Assembly (NCBI GenBank): GCA_028671895.1
Contig: CM053806.1
Location: 19,417,001 to 19,481,000 of the forward strand
DNA length: 64,000 nucleotides
Source of the DNA: Oenanthe sinensis
Lineage: Eukaryota > Streptophyta > Magnoliopsida > Apiales > Apiaceae
Direction: 5' to 3'
Positions 11,711-23,700 of this stretch are shown here, piece after piece (the first letter of the stretch is position 1; every line of letters begins with the position of its first letter). The notes beneath the pieces were generated by a model. That model was not told the DNA's origin. It saw only the letters and a list, made by a program, of their open reading frames with translations, and did no database searches. The position numbers were made by a program, and so were the translations under genes.

Positions 11711-13300
11711 GAAAGATGTTCTCTTTCTATTTTGTTTTTCAAAGCAAGCTGAGAGATGTTAAGTAACGCACAAGGGCTATGTTAATGCTCTATGTTTTTT
11801 TTTTTGCAAAGGTGGTTTATGTTATTTGAAATTTTACTTGAATTGGTGAAAATTATACTAAAGACCACAAGGCTTGGCTGAGAATCCGTTTCCTAGTAAT
11901 AGAGCGTCTCTAAGGGAGTTATCTAAACTAGCTAGGTATAATACTTCAATATAAAGATATACTCCAATGATATTGTGTAAAATGATTAGCTATATGTTAA
12001 AAATATAAATAATTGATGATGTTAGGATGATGTTGGGAACATCTTATGTAAAAAAGTTAAGGATATTTTCTAAATATAGAAAACATAAAATCAGTTATCC
12101 AAATGTTTAGATAAGGGGTGAGAGAGTTGGAGAATATAAAAATAGTAACATTAGGTTAAAATAAAATGTCACGTTAGTTTTTTAGTTAACAAGTATGAAA
12201 TCTTGGAGATGCTCTTAGATACATAAATAAATTAAAAGAACGTTTGTTAGTTATTTGAAATCTTTGAAATCGGCTTGATAATATGTGAAGCGAGTCTGAA
12301 TTATTCAAATATCTAATTGAGCCGAGCTTGAGCTTCAAATTATTCAGCTCAATAGGCTTGTGAGCTTAAACAAGCTCTTTTATATTATTTCTGTATTAAA
12401 ACTTTTTTATTATATTCATGTTTAATAGTTATATATATTTTACATATTTAATTGTGTTGAACTTCATCCGAACTTGTCATATTTGATCTTTTACATATTT
12501 AATTGTGTTGAACTTCAACCAAACTTATCATATTCGAGTTTATATCAATGTTTAGTAGAAATGGTACGAGTTTCGAGCTCGAAAATTATAGATTGAGTTC
12601 GTAATTGAACTTGATTCTGAACTTTTAATCAAGTTTCAAGATTTATTGTTCAACTCAATTACACCCGTTTAATACATTTTCCATCATAATTGTGTATCAT
12701 AATTGTGTAATAAAGAGTTTCACGGGTTAGCTCTCTTAGAAATCTCCTAGTAAGTAAGAGTAAGTGAAAGCTATTCTGAAGACCAAGTTTCGACTCCTTC
12801 GGAAGACGTTTGGCACGCTTACCCTTTGTGGTTGAATCCGGATTTAACCGGTTATGGGTGGCCGCATTTTTGTAGGGTAGTTCTTAGTAAAAAAATAAGT
12901 AAATAAAAAAATAGCATTATACTACTTGAAAGCTTATTATATAACTTTTTTCATATTTAATAAGAATGAATTATAATAGTATGAATAATCACACTCTTCT
13001 TTGCTGCTATCGGAATAACCAATAATATTTTCTCTGTTTTTATCCACCTTGCTTCTTACATTTCTCTTATGTTTTCTCTCTATCATATTTGAACAATTTT
13101 GTGTAAAATACTCTGTGTAAAATATGTATTTCTTTAAAATTTTATCTAATTGTATTCAAACTTAATGTAACATTTTGGAAAGAAAACGCACGGTTTAAAA
13201 CTGAAAAAATCACATCGTATCACTATCTAATTACATTATATTTTGCTAGATGAGGTAGGTCTCATTGAAAAAACAACAGAAATATCAAGTACATAGCTAG
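11711..13300. other. Intergenic region between the proline-rich copies
   Basis: No gene seen. It holds a Tourist-like MITE (listed separately). At about 12430-12535 there is a near-perfect tandem duplication of about 52 bases (tttacatatttaattgtgttgaacttca). A GAGC/GCTC-rich degenerate stretch at 12260-12660 resembles a decayed nonautonomous DNA element. Confidence 0.45.
11902..12214. mobile_element. Tourist-like MITE
   Basis: The left end GAGCGTCTCTAAGGGAG and the right end reversed, GAGCATCTCCAAGATTTC, are inverted repeats of the GAGCATCTCC type. Flanking trinucleotides are ATA (left) and TTA (right), an imperfect TWA duplication. About 313 bases, non-coding. Confidence 0.6.
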
Positions 13301-13415
13301 AAACTTCTATTATGTTTCTTTTATAAATTTATTTCTTGCTAGATGCATGTCCCACCACAATGTAGCACAAGGCCACAATTTTGTTGCAAAAGAGGATTTA
13401 CTACGGAAAAAATTA

Positions 13416-14708
13416 TTATGAAGCAGGGGGAGATAGCCTGTTGACTGTTGGAATTGGTGGAGGTAGCGGTATTTGAACACTTGGAACATGGGGTGGAAAT
13501 GGAATATTGTTAGCCAAAGGAGATGGTGATAGGCCTGATGGCAATGCTTCATCGGGTGATGGGGATGCTGGAGTGTCATAACTGGGAGTTGGAGCTGGAG
13601 AAAAGCCTGCATTGCCAGTAGATGACGGGCCTAATGGCAATGGCTCATTTGATTGTGGGGATGCTGGAGTGTCAAAACTTGGAGTTGGAGCTGGAGAAAA
13701 GCCTACATTGGCGGTAGATGACGGGCCTAATGGCAATGACTCATCTGGTTGTGGGGATGCTGGAGTGTCAAAACTTGGAGCAGGAGCTGGAGAAAGGTCT
13801 TTAAATTTTGGTAATGATGGTTGTTTTGATTTCGGGATTGGTGGAGAACTAAATGCTGGTGGATAATTTTTATGTGGGAAATATTTAGGTGATGGAAATG
13901 GCGATGGGTGCTTAAATACTGGAACTGGAGTTTTAGGTAGAGGATTGTTATATTCAGGACTAACTGCTGGGGGCACATCTTCTGGATGGGGTAATGGTGG
14001 AGAAACTGTGGAAACCGGTTGATCAGAAGGTGAAAAAGATGGTGTCAGTGGAGTTTCCGGTGTTAAGATTGATGGTTGTGGAGGAGAATATTCAAATTGT
14101 GGCGGTAGAACAGGTAGCGATTTAGGTTTGTGGAATGGCCACAAGAACTTAGAAGTACAAGTAACTGGTGAAAAGTTAAGTTTTCCGGAGTGGCTTATGG
14201 TATTTTTCCCTTTACTCTTGTATTGGAATATTATGTTCAAGGTCTCTTGGCTGTTGGGTAAAGGGCATGATGAATCTGAAGCACTATGGACTTGTGCATA
14301 GCACTCTTTTCTAATTACTCCATTTTTGACAGTCTCCTGGGGAAGAAATACTCTAAATTTTTCTTCTTCGTTGAGTTCACTTGTTCCCATTGTGTTAATC
14401 TTTCCATCTGTAGACCTGCAACCAATGGTAACATGTAATCCTGCATGGTGCATGCACGAAATTACTATTAGCATTCCCACAAGTTTTATGTATTGTTTCA
14501 CTAATTTTAAACAGAACGTATATTAGACTAACAAGTTTTTACCTGAGAAGGTCTGGCTAACTTTGACCTTACTTCCTGCGAAATCCAGATGTTCTATGAA
14601 TCCTACTACTTCAAGCTTTTCATCTTTGTTGTGACAGCAGATCGCTGTAAACAATAATGACAGCCAGAAAAAGATAATTTCAGTTCTGTGAAGCTGTAGA
14701 CCCTGCAT
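13416..14708 (-). CDS. Ole e 1-domain proline-rich cell-wall protein (PRP-like)
   Basis: Two exons: 14708-14543 (166 nt) and 14440-13416. The intron is 102 bp with donor CAG|GTAAAA and acceptor CATGCAG|GA, phase 1. The product is 396 residues. Residues 1-25 look like a signal peptide (IIFFWLSLLFTAICC). The Ole e 1 region follows, with KVSQTFSG, then VTIGCRS, RVFLPQET and KECYAQVHSASDSSCP. From about residue 160 a Pro/Ser-rich tail has repeated SPAPxPSFDTPASPQ blocks and SPKYFPHKNYPPAF. Family knowledge: such secreted proteins are wall structural components linked to growing tissues. Oddity: exon 1 lacks the CADC cysteine pair of the neighbouring paralogue, so a disulfide of the domain may be missing. 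The same family lies on both sides in the same orientation. Confidence 0.88.
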
Positions 14709-14814
14709 TGAGGCCGTAAAATGTTTAAATAAAATGGAGTGCTAGCTGAGTGCTTTGTGGCACTTAGTTTTAGAAGCAAGTTCTGATGTTTGATGCAAAT
14801 ATGAGATGGGTGAG

Positions 14815-14832
14815 ACCATATATATATAAGCA
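14815..14832 (-). promoter_or_regulatory. TATA box of the 13.4-14.7 kb PRP-like gene
   Basis: The minus strand reads GCTTATATATATATGG about 110 bases upstream of the start codon, the right distance for a plant TATA box. A similar ATATATAC block occurs at 11430-11450 in front of the pseudogene copy. Confidence 0.55.
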
Positions 14833-15366
14833 TCTGACAAGTTTTTCACAAATGTTGAAACACTAAAGACATGATGGTTCCATGGGTGCCTGAGGGATCA
14901 TTTCTGATTGTGTAGCAGGAAATAATGTTGTAATAATGACCGCCGTTTTAGCTGATATGTGAAATTTATGAGGTTTTTCCCTAAAACAGATAAATGATAT
15001 AATATGCACACTATAGTTGGTGACATTTGCTTCACACAGGCTCATTCATGATCTATCGACCTACCTTTTCCAAGGTCAGATCTAAATAGAGTTAAATAGG
15101 AGAAGTATTTAACTTCACAACTGTGTCCTGACACGAGTTGTGTTCATGCCTTGTGTTATTTGTACTTTACCCAAATTAAGGAAAATCACATCAAAGACTC
15201 TGCTCTGCAGAGAACCATTTCCAGTATAACGCATTTTCTGTTTGATTGGCATGGCATTTTTTCTAGACAATCCTACATAACAGTAAAAGAGCATAAAACT
15301 AAGGAACACAACAAGCAATTAATACTATTACTGTCATTTTACTTGAACACTAGTAATTATTTTTTG

Positions 15367-15736
15367 GGTTAAATCTCTAAGTGTTCACTAAAGTAAGAGG
15401 CTAGTATCAACTTGGTAACTTTAGGTATTTTGGTCTCATTTATACCATTGTAGTTGCGAGTAATGCCAAGAACGTTAGATTGACCAGTTTGAGCTGACGG
15501 AAAGTAGCGGATATTAATGCGAGATACATTTGGAAACACATTGGATCTTGACTCAGTGTGCTTGCAATTTTCACGCATATCTCACTTGAGATCAGTTGTT
15601 TTCCGTCAGGTCAAACTCGTGAATCTAACATTGTTGTCATTATTCGCAACTATAATGGTACAAACGAGACCAAAATAACTAAAGTGACCAAATTGATACT
15701 AGCCTCTCACTTTAATGAGTACTTTGAGATTTAACC
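15367..15736. mobile_element. Foldback element with arms of about 140 bp
   Basis: The left arm starts ggttaaatctc, and the right end read on the other strand also starts ggttaaatctc. The arms continue in parallel for about 140 bases (for example 'gaggctagtatcaa' and 'attttggtctc' in both). The central spacer is about 90 bases. It has no ORF and is flanked by T-rich sequence that blurs the target duplication. Long arms suggest a Mutator-type MITE. Confidence 0.7.
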
Positions 15737-16454
15737 TCTATTTTTTTAGCGAACTTCTCATATATAAGTGCAATACGCTAATTTTTTTTCTCTCTCGCTA
15801 ACTACAGAATTTGTTGATTTGTCAGCATACATTTAGATAGTTCTTTCGGTCCAGAAGTAGTTCCCTCGTGTCAACATTATTTAGTTTCCGATGTTTAATA
15901 TTTCCATGTTGGAACTATCTTTGGTATGTCTCACCATTGGGCACTGGTCATCCTTAACCACCTTGTTTTTTTGCTAAATAACACCCTTCGTTTTTGATTT
16001 TATTGATCTAAGAACTCGTCCTATTAAGTCTTTGAAAATAATTACTTATCACGTACCCGATTGACCTCTAACTGTACTTTTTAACATTTATTCATCTCGG
16101 ATGCTTAATGCAGACTATATTGGTGTAAAAGATATGAAGAACAAATGTATGCACTGATTAATAAAAATATAACCAAGACAAATGCATCGTAATTCAACTT
16201 TACAAGTGCAAGCAGAAACTTACAAATACAATCTTGAAATAATTATTAAACATGTAAATACATCACACAAATATTAACTCCGTTCACTCAAGTACCACAG
16301 TCACTCGGCACTAATGTGCAAATCTTGATCTACATCTCTATCTCCATTATGGTGTTCATTATTGCTGCAACAAGGAATTTTACCAGAAAGCCTTTAATAT
16401 ACGAAACAACGCCTTAAGTAAAGCTCACTTAAGGATAAAAGTATGATGGAAGCC
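15737..16454. other. 3' flank of the repeat-rich PRP gene; nothing else recognised
   Basis: AT-rich spacer between the foldback element and the stop codon of the next gene. The part adjoining 16454 should hold the 3' UTR of that minus-strand gene. No other feature is supported. Confidence 0.4.
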
Positions 16455-18265
16455 TCAAGGATGGTGAGGTGGTAGGGGTGGGAAGTAGTATTTAGGGTGG
16501 TGGAAGAATTTTTTAGGAATCTTAGGAAGTTTTGGGTGGTGGTGGAATTTTTTAAGAATCTTAGGTACAACTGGGTGATGGAAGTATTTTGGAGGAAGTT
16601 TAGGCAGAGGAACAATGGGTGGACAAGGCTTCTTATAAATAGGCGGATGTGTATAGACTGGAGTGGGCGGATGTGTATAAACAGGCGTTGGCGGATGTGT
16701 ATAGACTGGAGTTGGCGGATGTGTATAGACTGGAGTTGGCGGCTTAGTATAGACTGGAGTTGGCGGATGTGTATAAACTGGTGTTGGTGGCTTAGTATAG
16801 ATTGGTGTTGGCGGATGTGTATAGACTGGCGTTGGTGGCTTAGTATAAACTGGCGTAGGAGGGTGTGTATAAACTGGCTTGGGTGGATGTGTATAAACTG
16901 GCATTGGTGGCTTAGTATAAACTGGAGTCGGTGGCTTAGAATAAGTAGGAGGGTGTGTATAAACCGGCTTTGGTGGATGTGTATAAACTGGAGTTGGGGG
17001 ATGTGTATAAACTGGTGTTGGTGGCTTAGTATAAACTGGGGTCGGTGGCTTAGAATAAACTGGAGTAGGAGGATGTGTGTAAACTGGAGTTGGGGGATGT
17101 GTATAAGTTGGTGGCTTAGAATAAGTAGGAGGGTGTGTATAAACCGGCTTTGGTGGATGTGTATAAACTGGCGTCGGTGGCTTAGAATAAACTGGCGTCG
17201 GTGGCTTAGAATAAACTGGAGTTGGGGGATGTGTATAGACCGGCTTTGGTGGATGTGTATACACTGGAGTTGGTGGATGTGTATACACTGGAGTTGGTGG
17301 CTTGGTATAGACTGGAGTTGGTGGCTTGGTATAGACTGGAGTTGGTGGAGGTGTATACACTGGGGTTGGGGGTTGTGTATAAACTGGCGTTGGTGGCTTG
17401 GTATAGACTGGCGTTGGGGGATGTGTATATACTGGAGTTGGTGGAGATGAATACACTGGAGGTGTATAAACTGGTGACTTCTTCCAGGGGTGTGTAGGCA
17501 GAGGTGGAAGGTATTTCTTCCATGGGTGAGGAGTCAGTGGTGGAAGGTACTTTTTCCATGGGTGCGGGGTAAGAGGTGGAAGGTACTTTTTCCATGGGTG
17601 TGGAGTTAGAGGAGGGTACTTAAAGTGAGGCCACAAGAAGGCTGAAGTGCACACAGGTGTTGAGAATTTTAGTTTCCCATTAGTGCTAAAAGTGTGTTTT
17701 TCGTCTGTTTTGGATTCGAAGATGACCTTTGATGACTCAATGCCATTGTGAGCAGGACAAGGAGCTAATGATGCACTGTGAAGCTGTGCATAGCATTCTT
17801 CCTTAAGTTTTCCATCTTCCAACATTTCTTTTGGAAGATTAACCTTGAATTTTCCTTCTTTGTCTAGCTCTCCAACACCTCGTGTTTGGAAATGCCCCTC
17901 GCTGGTTTTGCAATCGATTGTCACTCGAAGCCCTGCATGCAAAAATTAATTCAATATATTGATTATCGAAATTCATAGTCAAACTCTAATAAACTGTCAA
18001 TATGCAAAGGCACAAGAACCATTTTGGTGTATAATAACTGTATAACAGAAAACATAATGTACTTGAAGAATATAAAAGGAACAATTCATATGTTTGTACC
18101 AGAAAAGGCTTGGCTAGTCTTAATGTTGCTTTCTTTACAGTCTGCACATTCTCCTAGCCCAACTACCTCAACTGTTTTGTCATCCCCGTAGCAGAAGCTT
18201 ACAGAGACCAATAATGAAACCAACAAACCAGTTAGTACACATCGGGAAACGGAAAGAATCCGCAT
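16455..18265 (-). CDS. Ole e 1 / PVYT-repeat proline-rich cell-wall protein (PRP2/PRP4-like)
   Basis: Two exons: 18265-18100 (166 nt) and 17932-16455. The intron is 167 bp (donor TCTG|GTACAA, acceptor CATGCAG|GG, phase 1). The product is 547 residues. A signal peptide covers about residues 1-27 (VLTGLLVSLLVSVSFCYG). The Ole e 1 domain has ECADC, VTIDC, EECYAQLHS, APCP and PVCTSAFLWP. Then come three copies of a PLTPHPWKKYLPP block, and then about 30 copies of PPTPVYT followed by HP or KP (genomic 16640-17500). The tail is rich in His, Lys and Pro (PKIPKKFFHHPK). Pro-Val-Tyr repeats are typical of extensin-like PRPs, in which hydroxyproline and tyrosine allow cross-linking into the wall. Domain order matches the Arabidopsis PRP2/PRP4 family. 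The longest antisense frame here is only a by-product of the repeats. Confidence 0.92.
16640..17500 (-). repeat. Coding tandem repeat (PPTPVYT[H/K]P)
   Basis: Degenerate repeat of about 27 bases encoding PPTPVYTHP or PPTPVYTKP, with a few shortened or altered units (PPTYSKP, PPKPVYT, PPMPVYT). A longer block of several units recurs (around 16860-16960 and 17090-17180), which indicates expansion by unequal exchange. Confidence 0.9.
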
Positions 18266-18386
18266 TGGGAGTCGCTCCTTAGGCCCCTGAACAACCCTTT
18301 TAACGATTCAAGTTACACGAAATGTAGCCTTGATCAGAAGCTATAAGCTCCTATAAGTGAGTGAGTATTAGAGTAACAAGGAGCAT

Positions 18387-18400
18387 TGTTATATATAATG
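18387..18400 (-). promoter_or_regulatory. TATA box of the PVYT-repeat gene
   Basis: The minus strand reads CATTATATATAACA about 125 bases upstream of the start codon. Position and sequence suit a plant core promoter. Confidence 0.55.
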
Positions 18401-20766
18401 ATCTTAAGGTGGCTAAGAGCCTCAGATCGACGCGAAATTGTCAGGCCCACATAAGGGTAGGGTCCCATTGTGCTACATTTCAGCTTGAAGGTTTGCCAGC
18501 AAATTGCTCATTGAAACCAGCAATTATCAACTTCTTAATGACCCTTCAACTGTATACAGTATACACTCTGTATTCATGTGACTCTATAGTCTATATGGTT
18601 GTAAACCTACTTACAACCTCTCATTTAATATCTTGACTACATCACAATAAGGACAAGTTTTATTGCTCATACATAAATTTGGTCAGTGTGTTTCTTAGCT
18701 CTTCATGATTGAACCTATGTTACAGTTAGAAAGGTTAAAACCAGAATTTTAAATATGTAAACGAAACAAAACCAAACATCCTCATTATATCTCCTCATAG
18801 TTCGGATTCGAGAAGAATAAGATGTGCCAATATCTCCCGGTGATTTTAAGTATGTCGATATGCAAGCATTTTGATTTCGAAAAATATTCAGAGGACTCTG
18901 AGTAATTGTCAAGTCCTGGGACAGTGATGCTGATTATTATGATCATTAGTTACTAATTTACTTGTAGTTTGCAACCCAGTAAATTTATTGGCATTGTGGT
19001 ATTGTGCAACTCAATCTCTATACTTAAAGGTTTTAACGTCAATGATTATCAGAATAGTTGTCTGAAATCTGATTCGCATATCTCCCTTTCACAAAATCAC
19101 AGTTGACTAATTGAGCTGAGCTTATAATTAAACATCTGTGTCCCAGGAATTTGTTGATTGATGTGGTTTTATTAAAAATATGTGAACGATTACGAAAGCT
19201 TGATTTTTGTTGCCATATGTTGGTCTATTATTGTTGCGGAGAATTTTTCAAATTTTATTATAATAAAATATGTTCCTCTTTCGAATATTAACGGAGAATA
19301 AAGAACCTGAGATACTATATTTTAATATACATAATGCTTTTAGATATTATTTTGATATACACAATATTTTTATAATATTAAATTATTTTATTCAATATTT
19401 CAGAAAAGTTACCGTAAACTTCATTATTCTCCTACTTATACCAGGGAGTTATCATTCTACTCGAATTCGCATGGTTAACGAAAGTCTAACGTACTATGCA
19501 GTGAATTTTTGATGTACCTACATTACCCTTTACTTATATTTATAGAAAAAGATTTACTAATTACCCTTTGATTAGATGGATGCAAAATTACAAAGGAATA
19601 GGTACTAGCTCATTTGTTTTTCTTTTTCGTACTACTGGCAATGCACATTTTTTCAAACTAAGTGACAGCATGATGGCATTTATTAGCATGTGAAGTTTCT
19701 TCTTTTATCAATTTATTGAAAGAATTGTGGACAATATATCTCCAACCCTCATCTATGTGTGAATTGTGATTGGTAAGTTAGTTACCGTGGGATCTTTAAT
19801 TAATAGGTAGATTTGTGATATTGTTTGGTGAATAGATTGGTGAGGCTGTTTAATATCCTTCATTTCCAAACCCCCTCCCCCCTCCACTGACTAAGCCACA
19901 TAAATTTGCTTGTCATGATTTGTGTACTAGTTCATAAAAAGGACTCCCTGATGAACAACCCTTTTTTACTCTGTTCTGTATTGGCAAGAGCTTGTCCCGT
20001 TCATCAGATAACTAGATTTTCTCAAAACTTGCTTAGCAATCGGCATTTTTCGAGAGTGTATAAGCAAGTTTTCCGTTTTAAATGATTTGGTTATCGCTTT
20101 TGAGGAAAGAATTTCGAGAACTGGAAATTTTTTCTTTCACAAAATAACTAATTTTTAATTTTTGAAAAAAAAATATACCATCAACATGTTTTTAATCTTT
20201 AATCTTTGAAAAACATCTACTCCCCACCCCCCACCCCCCACCCCCCACCAAACACCCACCCACACACAACCCCCTTGTTCCATTCATCACTATCAAGTTC
20301 ACATATGAGTGACTAGTTAGGTGCAAAGTTATGATACGGAATAGACGCAGTAATAATGGTAACTGTGTGTTCCTAAATGATATTATGACTCTGGACCATG
20401 GTCGCATATATATCGTACACAAATGACTATTAGTGAGAAGCCGATACTAATTTATTCAACTAAAACTAGAAATACGCACACTTGGCATAAACAAGTTTTT
20501 ACAAAACTGTATCTTTCCTAAAAGAAATATACGTTAGCTCTGAGTTCAAAGAAAAGGCTCAAACTTTTACAAGGTCGAAATTAATGGAATGTAAAAGATT
20601 CTATGTCATGCTACAACATCAAGGAAGGTTTTTTAGGTCTTTATCTCCCCTTCACTTTCACATTCTTAGCTTCCTTAATCTTTCTATATGCGTCTAACTT
20701 GAATTGCAAGAATCTGGAGCTCAGTTTGTAGTGATTCCTTCAGTCAAACTAGGCCTGAAAACTGAT
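18401..20766. other. Intergenic region; promoter side of the PRP gene and 3' side of the TRAP-alpha gene
   Basis: No supportable gene. A C-rich tract (CCCCCA repeats) lies at 20221-20275. The left part is upstream of the PVYT gene and the right part (about 20560-20766) is the likely 3' UTR of the TRAP-alpha gene. The small frames present lack splice context and similarity. Confidence 0.45.
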
Positions 20767-23700
20767 CTACTTCTTCTTCTTTGATTTGCTAGACTGAGTG
20801 TATGCAGTTCCCTGAGCAAAAAAGATGTCAACTAATGAGCAGTCTGTATGTTTTTAGAATTCATATATTTTTGGCATTAAAATGGTTGTCTACTCAGAAT
20901 TTAATACTTTTAGTGATGTGATACTAAAAAGGTTAATTTTCAGAGACAAGAAAAATGAGACCAAGTATCAAACTATTAATGCATCCTGTACAAACCTCAA
21001 GCCATTCATCCATTGATGCATCAGTAGTTTCAGTGCCAACTTCCATTTTTTGCACCCTCTTGGTTTTCTAAGTATGGAAAAAGAAAATAAATCAATATGA
21101 ATACAAATATTATAGAACCCTTTCATCTCCATGGTTATAGAAGATAAAGTTTAACAGTAACACTATTGCAATAATTAGGATATATGGAAGAGAAGTGGAA
21201 ATATAAAATATACAAAACAAAGTATTAAATAATATTACAATATAAATCAAACAATCGAATTTTAATCTCCATAGAGACCAACCAACTAGGGATTTCATCA
21301 TCATTTTCGGCCATCCTAGGTTTAAGCTTTTACGGATATCATTTTATCAGTAGTTTCAGTGCAAACTTCCACCTTCTGCACCCACTTGGTTTTTAAGTAT
21401 GTAACAAGAAAATAATTAAATAAGTCTATATGAAAACAGAAATTATCAAAATATTTTCCTAAAATGCAACAGAAGAGCCCTTTCTTCTCCACGGTTATTA
21501 GCACTAATAGATAGAGTTAACAGTAACACTGCTGCAATTATCAAGATAGACAGAAGAGAAGTGAATATTTAAATACAAAACAAAGTATTAAATAATGCTA
21601 TAATACAAATCATACAATCAAATTTCAATCTCCAAAGGAAATTAACTAATTAGTGATTTGATCATCATTTTAGGCCATCCTAGATTCCTAGGTCTAAGCT
21701 TTTACATATATCATTTAATGTGATCAAGCAGAAGAGAGTATATTATAATTACTGATCAGTTTTATATACATTTTACATCAAACATATAAGAACTATAGAA
21801 AAAATCAAGGAGAGCCCGAGCGGCGGCAGAGGTGCCCCTACTGCTAGAAGAAGTCTGGACTTCGATTATCTTCGCCCCTTACTTTAATAATATATCAACA
21901 ATCCAACAAAAAATATTATCAATATCTTCCCGCTCCCCACTAAATAAGTGGCAAGCACTGAAAATTAGTACAGGAAACAAAAATTAACTCGGAAAGGCAG
22001 TTACACAGCGAACAGTGCATAAAGGTTGACTTGAAGAAGATTAAGGATACAAGTCCATTTTATTACCTTTGAGAATTGAGAGATCTGAGTACGAATCCAC
22101 AATCCAAGAAGGACAAGCAAGGCTACCCCAAGAGAGAACAGAAATACAGATTCAACGCTTAGCGGACCTCCAGCCTCTGTAACTTCAATGGTACCATTGT
22201 AAAATGTACTTTGGTATGCTGTCGAGTCTATCTCATAAACAATAATTCCAACAAGATCAAATGTCCCAGCCTGGAATATAAAGAACATAAAGTAAGCACT
22301 TACACAGACAACTTATTGGTGAGTCATCCACAAGGCAGCAACTGATAGTTAAATGCTAACTTCAAAGAATGTCAGGTAATGCATGAGTAAAATACACCCA
22401 CCTGCAAAAATTTGCTGACTGCAAAAGTATATGGGAATGTTGCCTGGGCTGAACTAGGAACTGAGGCATTGTTGAAATCCTATCATGGAGGGAAGAGGTA
22501 TACATGAGCATCAATATGTCTAGAATCATTAAAACGTAAATAAATAATATCCACCACTACCTTGAATAAAAAAATTTCAGGGCAATTATGTCCAAAGCAC
22601 CAGGATATATAGGAAATATAGTATTAAGGACCCTCTTCTTATAGGAGGGGGAAGTACCTTCATAGGTATTTTTGCCCCTTAACAATATACTAAACATTCC
22701 CATAGTATGAGAGAATTTACAGACGCTCGAACCAGATATCATAACATATTTTACTACTATAGTTTTTAGAGAAATCCAGTAGAATCCATCATGTGTCTGA
22801 AGATGTGGTTCAGAAGAGTACCCTCTTACTTCAGCTCGGATGATTAAAATATCAAATGATGTATGTTAACAGTTTTCAATAATAATGAGAAGATGGTTGG
22901 GTAAAATAAGAGTTGAGAACTTAACTATACTACAACTAATTTGTGGGAAAAAGTTCTAAGAAAGAATTTTTTAGACTTATACACAGATTAAGCAAACAAA
23001 AGATATATACATGCAGTAAGTGACTGCGGAAGTACCTGTGAAGAAAGATTTTGAACCCGTAGATTATGATCATAAGGAAGATGAACACTAGCTTGAACAG
23101 CAATAACATTCAAATTTGATTCCCCTGTTTCAAGCATCCAATAGTCAAGAGAAACCAAATGTTGTGGACACCATAACACTCTATATAACAAACAGCCACA
23201 TGAAATCACAATTCACAACAAAGAAAACCCAATAGATGATAAGGTGAACATTAAAGATCAACTAATGAGGAAACAATATATCAATGATGACAGAGGAGAT
23301 AAATAGTACAACAAAATTAAAGCATCAGAAGAAAAATGTAAACAAATAGACTGCAAAGACATTAAAAATCTAAATCTAAGCCCGAAGAAAAACAATAATT
23401 ACCCTCATATTTCAATCCAATTAAGAGATCAGTTGGTTCCCCTGCTACAACAGCTGCAGAGATGGAAAGATATATTAATAAGTCTCTCGTACAACAATAC
23501 AAAAGTTCATTTCTATGAAAAAAGTGTTTTGCAAAAAAATCCAGTAGAAGCAAAGTACTATTCACATTTCGAAGGATTTTTGGGAAACACGCAAACTGTA
23601 TCAACGCCAGGAGCTGAAATGAAACTTCCACCACCGTAATCTTGGACACCATCATCCACAATCCCAAGCTCTCCTCCATCTTCAGCGGCTTCTACCTCTG

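Noticed and set aside
16497..17450. Plus-strand frame of 317 codons rich in Trp, Cys and Arg (MCINW-like repeats)
   Set aside because: It is the antisense reading of the PVYT-coding repeat; the minus-strand gene has signal peptide, intron and Ole e 1 domain.
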